Below the pieces are notes generated by a model that had not been told where the DNA came from, searched no databases, and saw only the letters and a program-made list of their open reading frames with translations. From Gammaproteobacteria bacterium (GTDB taxonomy: Bacteria; Pseudomonadota; Gammaproteobacteria; Steroidobacterales; Steroidobacteraceae): a stretch of DNA of 33,522 nt. This document shows, in pieces, positions 15,572-23,022 of the stretch (positions are counted from its first letter, which is position 1; each line of letters starts with the position of its first letter). Location: contig DAHXNE010000065.1 of assembly GCA_027366635.1 (NCBI GenBank), positions 1 through 33,522 on the forward strand, read 5' to 3'. The translations under genes and the position numbers were made by a program.

Positions 15572-17310
15572 CGCGCGCCATGGGGCTCGAAGCGAGTCGT
15601 CGACCCGCGCGGACGCGCTCGCGCGCCTGGCTGCGCTACGCGCCACTGGTCACAGTGGCGTTGTTTCTGGTGCCGATCGCGGCGGGACTGCTCGGCACGG
15701 CGCTGCCGGCGTTCGGTTGGTTGCCGGCAATCGGCGGCCGAACATTGACTCTGGCGCCGTGGATCCGGTTATTTTCCGCACCCGGAATCGGCACTGCGAT
15801 CGCCTTGACGGTCGGCACCGGACTGCTCGCTACCGTGCTGTCGGTGCTGCTCGTCTTCGGACTCTGTGCGCAGATCCACGGGCGCAAGCCGGGGCGGACC
15901 GGCCGCGGACTCATGGCGCCGATTCTCGCCGCGCCACATGCGGCAATGGCCATTGGCTTCGCGTTCCTGATTGCCCCAAGCGGTTGGGTGGTGCGGCTGC
16001 TGTCGCCATGGCTGACGGGCTGGCATCAGCCGCCGGACATCGCCACGGTGCAGGATCCGTACGGGATCGCGCTCATGCTCGGACTGCTGGTGAAGGAGGT
16101 GCCGTATCTTCTCCTGATGACGTTCACGGCGCTCGGGCAGGTGCCGGCGGCCCGCCAGCTCGAGGCCGCCGCGACGCTCGGCTATGGCCGCACGGTGGCA
16201 TGGCTGAAGCTGGTTCTCCCGCAGATCTATCCGCAGATCCGTCTGCCGATCTATGCCGTGCTCGCGTACGCATTGTCGGTGGTCGACATGGCGCTCATTC
16301 TCGGTCCGAGCAATCCGCCGACGCTGAGCGTGCTGGCGCTGCGCTGGTTCACCGCACCCGAGATCCGGATGTATTTCCCGGCGGCCGCCGCCGCGCTGTT
16401 GCAGCTGGCCATCGTGCTGGCGAGCATCGTGCTGTGGCGAGCGGCCGAGGTGGCCGTCGCGCGGTTTGGACGGCGGTGGATCGCCCGGGGGGGGCGTCAG
16501 ACGCGCTTGCGGGCGCTGACCGGGATCGCAGCGGCTGCGGTGGCGGGACTGGCTGGACTGGGACTGGCATCCTTGGTTGCCCTGGGAGTCTGGTCGTTCG
16601 CCGACGGTTGGTCGTTCCCGGATTTCCTGCCCAGGCACTGGAGCACTCGCACTTGGACGCGGCAATTCAGCATGGTGGCCTGGCCGCTGGAAACCACGCT
16701 CGTCGTGGCCGTTCTGTCCAGCGCTGTGGCGCTGGTGCTGGTGCTGGCCTGTCTCGAAAATGAGCAGCGCCGCGGCCGCCCGGCCAGCTCGCGCGCGTTG
16801 TGGCTGCTGTACGTCCCGCTGCTGGTGCCACAGATCGCATTTTTGTTCGGCGCACAGGTGCTGCTGACGGTGGTTCACCTCGATGGCTCGCTAGTTGCCG
16901 TGATCTGGTCGCAACTTCTGTTTGTGCTGCCCTACATGTTCCTCTCCCTGGCCGAACCGTGGCGCTCGCTCGACACTCGCTATGCGCGAACCGCGTTGTG
17001 CCTGGGGAGCTCGCCGCGCCGGGTGTTCCTGCGGATCAAGCTGCCATTGCTGCTGCGCCCGATCCTGGTCGCCGTTGCGATCGGACTCGCCGTCAGTGTG
17101 GATCAATACTTGCCGACCCTGTTCGCGGGGGCCGGCCGAGTCGTGACGCTGACCACCGAGGCGGTGACGCTCGCCAGCGGCGGCAACCGCCGCATCACCG
17201 GCGTCTTCGCGCTGCTGCAGTCGGTGATTCCCCTGGCGGCCTATGCGCTCGCCATCGGCATGCCGGCGCGATTGCAGTTTCACCGGCGGCAAGCCGGGAG
17301 TACGGCATGA
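15568..17310 (+). CDS. ynjC: ABC transporter permease, fused two-module YnjC type
   Basis: This 580-residue inner-membrane permease consists of two fused binding-protein-dependent transport modules, as in E. coli YnjC (about 510 residues), so one chain supplies the whole channel. Each half has about six helices and an EAA-type coupling loop that contacts the ATPase: LEAAATLGYGRTVAWLKLVLPQIYP (about 198-222) in the first half and ARTALCLGSSPRRVFLRIKLPLL (about 473-495) in the second. Start choice: the GTG at 15568 overlaps the ynjB stop by four bases; an ATG at 15580 is possible and would shorten it by four residues. Its stop overlaps the ATPase start (ATGA). Confidence in family and role is high. 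Confidence 0.92.
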   Translation: MTRAMGLEASRRPARTRSRAWLRYAPLVTVALFLVPIAAGLLGTALPAFGWLPAIGGRTLTLAPWIRLFSAPGIGTAIALTVGTGLLATVLSVLLVFGLCAQIHGRKPGRTGRGLMAPILAAPHAAMAIGFAFLIAPSGWVVRLLSPWLTGWHQPPDIATVQDPYGIALMLGLLVKEVPYLLLMTFTALGQVPAARQLEAAATLGYGRTVAWLKLVLPQIYPQIRLPIYAVLAYALSVVDMALILGPSNPPTLSVLALRWFTAPEIRMYFPAAAAALLQLAIVLASIVLWRAAEVAVARFGRRWIARGGRQTRLRALTGIAAAAVAGLAGLGLASLVALGVWSFADGWSFPDFLPRHWSTRTWTRQFSMVAWPLETTLVVAVLSSAVALVLVLACLENEQRRGRPASSRALWLLYVPLLVPQIAFLFGAQVLLTVVHLDGSLVAVIWSQLLFVLPYMFLSLAEPWRSLDTRYARTALCLGSSPRRVFLRIKLPLLLRPILVAVAIGLAVSVDQYLPTLFAGAGRVVTLTTEAVTLASGGNRRITGVFALLQSVIPLAAYALAIGMPARLQFHRRQAGSTA

Positions 17311-18065
17311 ACGCAGCGCTGCATCTGGAGCGGGTCTCGATCGCTCTCGAGGAGCGCCTGCTGATTCCGTCGTGGAGTGTCAGTGTGCCGCCCGGCCGAG
17401 TCGTCACGCTCATGGGCCCGAGCGGTTCGGGCAAGTCGACCTTGCTTAGCTACCTCGGCGGTACGATCGGCGCGGCTTTTCGCGCCGCGGGCCGAGTCTG
17501 GATCGGCGCGCGTGAGGTCACGGACGAGCCGCCCGAGCGGCGACGCATCGGGATCCTCTTCCAGGACGATCTGCTGTTCCCGCATCTGTCGGTGGGGGAG
17601 AATCTGGCGTTCGGCCTCACGCCCGCCGTGCGCGGGCGCAAGCTGCGCGCGGCGCGCGTCGACGCCGCGCTGGGCGAGGTCGGACTCGCTGGGTTCGCCG
17701 CGCGCGACCCGGCGACACTCTCTGGCGGGCAGCGCGCCCGAGTCGCACTGCTGCGCCTGCTGCTTGCCGAGCCGGAGGTTCTGTTGCTCGATGAGCCCTT
17801 CAACAAGCTGGATATGGCGCTGCGCGCGGAGTTCCGCCGTTTCGTGTTCGAGCATGCCGGCGCCGCGGGCCTGCCGGTCCTGTTGGTGACGCACGATTGG
17901 GCGGACGCCGAGGCGGCCGGCGGCCCGGTGCTCGCGCTCGGAACGTCGGCCGATGGCGAGCCGGTGATCAGCGCCGCGCCCGTACCGCTCGCGATCCAAG
18001 CGGCGGACGCGGCCGCCCCGATCGCTGCAGAGCGGGTGCCGGCGGAGACGGGAACCGATCGATGA
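17307..18065 (+). CDS. ynjD: ABC transporter ATP-binding protein, YnjD type
   Basis: This 252-residue ATPase powers the YnjBC transporter. The Walker A motif is GPSGSGKST (about residues 37-45), the Q-loop is ILFQDDLLFPHLSVGENL, the ABC signature is LSGGQRARVALLR, Walker B is VLLLDEPFNKLD and the switch histidine is in LLVTHDWAD. The Q-loop and signature surroundings match E. coli YnjD. The C-terminus is about 30 residues longer than in E. coli and Ala/Pro-rich (PLAIQAADAAAP), without a recognisable domain. The start overlaps the permease stop, and the stop overlaps the start of the FAD oxidoreductase gene (ATGA), tying transporter and oxidoreductase production together. Confidence 0.93.
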   Translation: MNAALHLERVSIALEERLLIPSWSVSVPPGRVVTLMGPSGSGKSTLLSYLGGTIGAAFRAAGRVWIGAREVTDEPPERRRIGILFQDDLLFPHLSVGENLAFGLTPAVRGRKLRAARVDAALGEVGLAGFAARDPATLSGGQRARVALLRLLLAEPEVLLLDEPFNKLDMALRAEFRRFVFEHAGAAGLPVLLVTHDWADAEAAGGPVLALGTSADGEPVISAAPVPLAIQAADAAAPIAAERVPAETGTDR

Positions 18066-19480
18066 GCGGGCCAATCGATTGTGATGTCTGTGTCATCGGC
18101 GCCGGCGCGGCCGGATTGTCCGTCGCGGTCGGTGCCGTGCAGCTCGGTGCGCGGACCGTCCTGTTCGAGAAGGGGACGATGGGGGGGGACTGTCTCAACT
18201 ACGGTTGTGTTCCCTCGAAAGCGCTGCTCGCGGCGGCGCATGCGGCGCAGGGCATCGCGCAGGCGGCACGCTACGGGATCCATGCCGGCACGCCCGCAGT
18301 GGATTTCGCGGCGGTCATGCGCCACGTGCACGAGGTCATCGGACAGATTGCGCCGCATGATTCAGTCGAGCGGCTGGAGAAATTGGGCGTGCGCGTGATC
18401 GGTGCGGCGGCGCAGTTCACGGGCCGCGACGAGGTGTCTGGCGGCGGGGTCCGAGTACGGGCGCGCCGGATTGTCATCGCAGCCGGCTCCGCCGCCCTGA
18501 TCCCGCCCGTGAGCGGTATCGAGCAGATCGGGGCACTGACCAACGAAACGCTCTTCTCCTTGCGGCGGCGGCCCGAGCACCTGCTCATCCTCGGAGGAGG
18601 GCCGGTCGGGGTGGAGATGGCGCAAGCGTTTCGGCGCCTTGGCAGCGCGGTGAGCCTGTTTCAGCGTGGTCGGCTGCTGCCGCGCGATGAGCCGGAGCTG
18701 GTCGAGGTGCTCAGGGAACGGCTGGCCGGCGAAGGCATCGCGATTCACGAAGGTGTTGAAATCGCCGCTATCTGCCCCGATGCTCGCGGTATCGCCGTGC
18801 GGTACGGCTCGGGCGACGAGGTGGTCGGTTCGCACCTGTTGGTGGCGGCCGGGCGTCAGCCGCGGCTGACAGGGCTCGCGCTCGAGCGCGCGGGCATCGA
18901 GTACACCTCGGCCGGAATCCGCGTGGATGCGCGACTGCGTACCTCGAATCGGCGGGTTTTTGCGCTCGGGGATGTCATCGGGGCGCCACAATTCACCCAT
19001 GCGGCGGGCTATCAGGCGGGCATCGTGATCCGCAACGCGCTGTTTCGGTTGCCGGCCAAGGTTGATTATCGCGCGCTGCCATGGGTCACCTACTGCGATC
19101 CGGAGCTCGCTCAAGTCGGTCTTACGGAAGCGCAGGCGCGCGAGCGGTTCGGCGCTACGGTGCAGGTGGTGCGGGTGAACCTCGAGGACAACGATCGCGC
19201 CCGTGCACAGGGGTACACTGCCGGGGGCATCAAGGTGGTGACCAACCGGCGCGGATCGATTCTCGGGGCCGGCATACTCGGCCCGCAGGCCGGGGAGTTG
19301 ATTGCGCTGTGGGGTCTTGCCGTCAGCCAGGGACTACGGCTCAGCGCCCTGACAAATCTCATTATTCCCTATCCGACGCTCGGGGAGATTTCCAAGGCGG
19401 CCGCGAGCGCGTTCTATCGTCCGAAGCTGTTCAGCCCCTGGCCCAGGCGCTTGGTGCGCCTGCTGCGCGCCTTGTCCTGA
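18062..19480 (+). CDS. FAD/NAD-linked disulfide oxidoreductase (mercuric reductase-like)
   Basis: This 472-residue class I pyridine nucleotide-disulfide oxidoreductase has an FAD Rossmann motif (VIGAGAAGLS), the redox-active disulfide GGDCLNYGCVPSKA (Cys44, Cys49), an NAD(P)H-binding motif (LILGGGPVGVEMAQAF), the second FAD motif VFALGDVIGAPQF and a dimerisation domain. In lipoamide dehydrogenase and glutathione reductase the C-terminal His of HPT-x4-E is the catalytic base; here it reads YPTLGE, a Tyr in place of His, as in many mercuric-reductase-like members. No N-terminal mercury-binding (HMA) domain and no C-terminal Cys-Cys is present, so true mercury reduction is unlikely. It lies in the coupled operon after the transporter ATPase and likely reduces a small disulfide, metal or metalloid species. 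The substrate is not proven. Confidence 0.9.
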   Translation: MSGPIDCDVCVIGAGAAGLSVAVGAVQLGARTVLFEKGTMGGDCLNYGCVPSKALLAAAHAAQGIAQAARYGIHAGTPAVDFAAVMRHVHEVIGQIAPHDSVERLEKLGVRVIGAAAQFTGRDEVSGGGVRVRARRIVIAAGSAALIPPVSGIEQIGALTNETLFSLRRRPEHLLILGGGPVGVEMAQAFRRLGSAVSLFQRGRLLPRDEPELVEVLRERLAGEGIAIHEGVEIAAICPDARGIAVRYGSGDEVVGSHLLVAAGRQPRLTGLALERAGIEYTSAGIRVDARLRTSNRRVFALGDVIGAPQFTHAAGYQAGIVIRNALFRLPAKVDYRALPWVTYCDPELAQVGLTEAQARERFGATVQVVRVNLEDNDRARAQGYTAGGIKVVTNRRGSILGAGILGPQAGELIALWGLAVSQGLRLSALTNLIIPYPTLGEISKAAASAFYRPKLFSPWPRRLVRLLRALS

Positions 19481-19486
19481 CCGGCC

Positions 19487-20188
19487 ATGAGCGTCAACCC
19501 GGGGTCAAAGGCCGGCGTGCTTGACGTCTCGGTCGTGATTCCCGCGCGCAATGCGGCGCGACATCTGCCTGCGACACTGTCCGCGTGCCAGGGCGTTGGC
19601 GAGATTATCGTCGTTGACGGCGGCTCTGACGACGACACCGCGGCCACAGCGATGCGGTGGGGCGCGCGAGTCATGGCCAGCGATCCGGGCCGCGGCATTC
19701 AACTGCACCGCGGCGCGGCGGCGGCCCGGCATGAATGGCTGCTGTTTTTGCACGCCGATACGGTGCTCGCTGACGGGTGGCGCACGGCGGTGGGCGAGTT
19801 TATGGCGCATCGGGATAACCGCTTGCGCGCCGCCACCTTCCGGTTCGGGCTTGATGACCCGAGCACCAGCGCGCGACGGCTGGAGCGAATGGTCGCGTGG
19901 CGCGTGCGCCTTCTCGGTCTGGCATACGGTGATCAAGGATTACTGATCCATCGCACGCTGTATCGGTCTATCGGCGGATTTCGGGCGTTGCCGTTGATGG
20001 AGGACGTCGATCTCATACGCCGCGTCGGCTCACGGCGGCTTACCGTCCTGGCCGCTACTGCGCACACGTCGGCCGAACGGTGGCATGAGGATGGCTGGTG
20101 GCGTCGCAGCTTGCGCAATCTCGGCTGCCTCACGCTGTATTTTCTGGGCACTCCGCCGCATCTGATCGCGAAGCTGTATCATCGGTAA
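19487..20188 (+). CDS. Family 2 glycosyltransferase, rSAM/selenodomain-associated type
   Basis: This 233-residue GT-A fold glycosyltransferase is of the compact kind often found beside radical SAM/selenodomain proteins (TIGR04283-like). The nucleotide-sugar end is seen in SVVIPARNAARHLPATL and IIVVDGGSDDDT. The metal-binding DXD equivalent is LFLHADT. The acceptor-side blocks are YGDQGLLIHRTLYRSIGGF and LMEDVDLIRRV. A C-terminal hydrophobic tail (LTLYFLGTPPHLIAKLY) may touch the membrane. It starts six bases after the oxidoreductase stop and ends the six-gene run, and is convergent with the TonB receptor gene. In other bacteria this family sits with arsenosugar or selenium-type radical SAM genes (established association); whether that applies here is inference. 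Confidence 0.87.
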   Translation: MSVNPGSKAGVLDVSVVIPARNAARHLPATLSACQGVGEIIVVDGGSDDDTAATAMRWGARVMASDPGRGIQLHRGAAAARHEWLLFLHADTVLADGWRTAVGEFMAHRDNRLRAATFRFGLDDPSTSARRLERMVAWRVRLLGLAYGDQGLLIHRTLYRSIGGFRALPLMEDVDLIRRVGSRRLTVLAATAHTSAERWHEDGWWRRSLRNLGCLTLYFLGTPPHLIAKLYHR

Positions 20189-20199
20189 GCGGCTGCCGC

Positions 20200-22518
20200 T
20201 CAGAAGTCGTGGCTGTACTGCAGCAACACCGTCAACGGCGGCAGGGTTGCCACCTGCGGGATGACGGTGTCATTGGCGGTATATTGCGCATAGCCGATGT
20301 AACCGATATCGCCGAGATTCGGTCTCGAGTTTGTCACGTTGCGTATATTGACGGAAATCGAGCTGCTGCGATGGCGCACGCCGATGCGCAGATTGACCAG
20401 CACATACGCGCCACGCGTTGCGAACGTGCTGTTGCCGCCGTTGAGCAGCGCTCGACTGTCGCCGGTATAGCTGGCATCCGCCTCGAGAAAGCCGTCGAGC
20501 CCCGTCGTTATGCGCCGGGTGTACATTCCTGCAATTGACGCCGTCCAGGCCGGCGTGCCGAGAATGCGCGAGCCGGGCATGATCCCGACGTTCGCCAGGG
20601 CGCCGGGCTCGGTGATGGCGGTTTTCTCGAAGCCAATGCCGGTCCGCAGCATCAGGGATGGAACGACGTGGCCCTGGAGGTCGAGGTCCGCGCCGTTGAT
20701 AATGGCCCGCCGGCCATTGATGTCGAAAATGGACTCGCAGGGCAGTGCAACCTGCTGTTGCGGATTGCGCCAATCGATATGGAAGGCGGCGGCCGAGAGC
20801 AGCAGGGCGGTGTCCGGAACCTGGGTTTTCGCGCCGAGTTCGTAGCTCCACAACGTGTCGGATTTCAGGTGCGTGATATCGCCGACCGGCAGGGTCGGCA
20901 GCGCGCAGGATGGCACGAGTGTCTGGGCGGCGCCGGCGCGGAATCCCTCCGCGGCGGATGCGTAGATCATTGTCCGCTTGCTGACCTTGTACGACAACGC
21001 AACCTTCGGGTCTATTCCGGACTGGTAGCTCGATTGCGGATCGCTCGGCGTCAGGCCGAAGTTGTTGAAGCCATTGGCCGTGTAATCCGACGTCTGATGG
21101 AGCCAGTATCGGCGCGCCCCCAGGGTCAAGATGAGCTTGCGGCCGAGCGGTACGTAGATCTGCCCAAACAGCGCGATGTCGCGCTGCATCGCCGGGTTGT
21201 AATCCATCCAGAGCAAGTCATTAGGCCAGGGCCCGACCACGGTATTGTCGGCCGTGGCGGCCACCAGGCCGCGCGCGTAGGTTGGCGGGATGGACAGCGC
21301 CGAACGGGTGCGGGCAAAGAATGCGCCGACGGTGCCACTGATGCCGAGGAATCGTGTGAACGACAGGCGAATCTGCTGTGTAAATTGATTTTCGTAGTTC
21401 TTCTGGTCCCACAGGAAGGGCTGGGCGGGCAGTGTCGTGACGCCGTAGTAGCTGCGCAGAATCTGCTCGGTACCGTACGTGGAGTCTTCAATATCGCGGT
21501 TGTGGCGGTAGAAGTAGCTGGTGGCGGACACCAGCCGCAGGTTGCCATGCCGGTAGCGGATCGTCAGCGACGGGAGTACCCAGGCGGAGCTGGCGCGCGG
21601 CTGGACGTTGAAGGCCCGATTGAGGGTGTACACGGGTTTGAACGCCGGCAGTGGCGCGAAGGTCGCCGGGAATCCCGTGTAGTGAGTATCCTGCGCCATC
21701 ACCATCAGGTCGGCATCCAGTGTCGAACTGACGCGCAGGCGGGTCGTGATCGAGCCCCCATACGTGCTCTGGGCCCCCTGATCCCCCACGCTGGTGCGGG
21801 CGACGTGCAGGAAGGGGTCCTCGGTCGCGGGGCTCGCCGGCGCCGGAAAGGTTCGGGTCAAGTAGCCCGCCTGATGATTGCCGAAGAACACGATGCGCGC
21901 CGCGAGCCGTCCGGGCGCGAGGACCAGATTGTCGATGACATCGAGGCCGCCATCGGCGCTGCCGCCGCCGGAGGTGAATCCAGCCTGAGCCTTGTACGCC
22001 AGCGCATTGCCAGTCAGATTAGGCTTGTGAGTGATGATGCGCACGGTTCCGCCGAGGGAGCCCTCGCCGAACAAAGTTCCTTGCGGGCCTTTGAGGATCT
22101 CGATGCGATTGACGTCGACGATGCGTGGATCGATCGATTCCGGCAGCGGTGTGTTGTCGATGTAGAATCCCGTCGCGCCGGAGGTCCCGAACAGGTTCTG
22201 CCCGGTGATGCCCCGGATCGCGACCGTGCGGGCGTTGGAGATGCCCGTCGAGCCCGCACCGTATGCGAAGGAGAGATTCGGTGTCTTGGTGGCGTAGCCG
22301 TTGAAGGACTGAATGTCGAGCGCGGCCAACGTGCGCCCCGAGAACACGGTGATGCTCTCGGGAACCTCGGCAACCGGTTGCCTGCGCCCCAGCGCGGTGA
22401 CGATGACGGTGTGCAATGTCGCGGTGTGCCGATGTGCCGGCGCACGTGGCGCGGCGGCACACGCGTTCGAGGTGAGTGCCAGGATCGCCAGCGCAGCGAG
22501 TACGCGACGCAGCGGCAT
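20200..22518 (-). CDS. TonB-dependent outer-membrane receptor
   Basis: This outer-membrane receptor of about 772 residues has a signal peptide (MPLRRVLAALAILALTSNACAAAP), a TonB box (TVIVTA), a plug domain and a 22-strand-type barrel ending in the terminal aromatic residue Phe (YSHDF). Plug landmarks are EVPESITVFSGRTLAALDIQ, VAIRGITG, FYIDNTPL and RIEILKGPQGTLFGEGSLGGTVRII. It should import a scarce ligand such as an iron chelate, another metal complex or an organic compound using TonB energy. The start was taken as the ATG at 22518, which gives a clean signal peptide; a GTG at 22560 in frame, with AAGGAA 14 bases upstream, is the alternative. It lies 11 bases from the convergent GT2 gene. 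The ligand is unknown, though its position beside the YnjBCD operon is suggestive. Confidence 0.9.
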   Translation of the reverse strand: MPLRRVLAALAILALTSNACAAAPRAPAHRHTATLHTVIVTALGRRQPVAEVPESITVFSGRTLAALDIQSFNGYATKTPNLSFAYGAGSTGISNARTVAIRGITGQNLFGTSGATGFYIDNTPLPESIDPRIVDVNRIEILKGPQGTLFGEGSLGGTVRIITHKPNLTGNALAYKAQAGFTSGGGSADGGLDVIDNLVLAPGRLAARIVFFGNHQAGYLTRTFPAPASPATEDPFLHVARTSVGDQGAQSTYGGSITTRLRVSSTLDADLMVMAQDTHYTGFPATFAPLPAFKPVYTLNRAFNVQPRASSAWVLPSLTIRYRHGNLRLVSATSYFYRHNRDIEDSTYGTEQILRSYYGVTTLPAQPFLWDQKNYENQFTQQIRLSFTRFLGISGTVGAFFARTRSALSIPPTYARGLVAATADNTVVGPWPNDLLWMDYNPAMQRDIALFGQIYVPLGRKLILTLGARRYWLHQTSDYTANGFNNFGLTPSDPQSSYQSGIDPKVALSYKVSKRTMIYASAAEGFRAGAAQTLVPSCALPTLPVGDITHLKSDTLWSYELGAKTQVPDTALLLSAAAFHIDWRNPQQQVALPCESIFDINGRRAIINGADLDLQGHVVPSLMLRTGIGFEKTAITEPGALANVGIMPGSRILGTPAWTASIAGMYTRRITTGLDGFLEADASYTGDSRALLNGGNSTFATRGAYVLVNLRIGVRHRSSSISVNIRNVTNSRPNLGDIGYIGYAQYTANDTVIPQVATLPPLTVLLQYSHDF

Positions 22519-22636
22519 CTGGCACGGCCATGCCGCCCGACTCGGCTGGATCTGAAGCACGGCTCGGCCCGATCTTCCTTTGGGATGGATCCTCTATTTA
22601 CCACGATTGACGCGGAGCGGGAACAACGGCGGCGTG

Positions 22637-22990
22637 TCAGTCAACGTGGCCGGCATGGCGCGGCCCAGGGGCGCGCCGATACCATGCTTGGAGTTCAGCC
22701 ACCGACAGCAGTGGCGAGAGCAGAATGTCCTGCGACTCGTCTCCAGCACGGTTGCGCCGCCGTTCGAGCGGGGCGGGGCGCTCGATCCCATCGGCGGCAA
22801 CGACGATACCGAATGTTTTGGCGAGCCAGAGCAGCACAGTCGCGACCGCGGCATCGCTTGCCGAGCCGGCGACGTTGCGCACAAAAAAGCCTTGTCGATC
22901 TTGAACCGCTCGGGCGCAGAGCACGGCACTGAGGCGCGGGCAGTAGCCCGGGCCGAAATCATCGCGCGCAGGGTGGTCGCCGCACAGTCC
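22637..22990 (-). pseudogene. Broken C-terminal half of an EAL domain
   Basis: The three minus-strand frames, read in turn, give consecutive pieces of an EAL (cyclic di-GMP phosphodiesterase) domain. DDFGPGYC (the DDFGTGYS motif) and LSAVLCA come first. RFKIDKAF (the LKIDKSF motif) follows in another frame. FFVRNVAGSASDAAVATVLLWLAKTFGIVVAADGIE and LLSPLLSVAELQAWYRR are in the first frame again, corresponding to the end of the domain (VAEGVE, LFSPPLPxEEL). At least two frame changes are needed and the N-terminal half with the EAL triplet is missing. It directly follows the intact but degenerate EAL gene ending at 23023. It is a decaying remnant, not a functional gene. Confidence 0.65.
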
Positions 22991-23022
22991 TCGACGAGCG
23001 CGACGTCAACTCAGCGCAGAAT

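Noticed and set aside
18062..19480. Mercury resistance operon
   Set aside because: The oxidoreductase lacks the HMA domain and C-terminal Cys pair of MerA, and no merR, merT or merP gene is nearby.
20668..22932. Plus-strand frame of 754 codons opposite the TonB receptor
   Set aside because: It is antisense to a clear receptor with signal peptide, TonB box and C-terminal Phe; the plus frame shows no domain.
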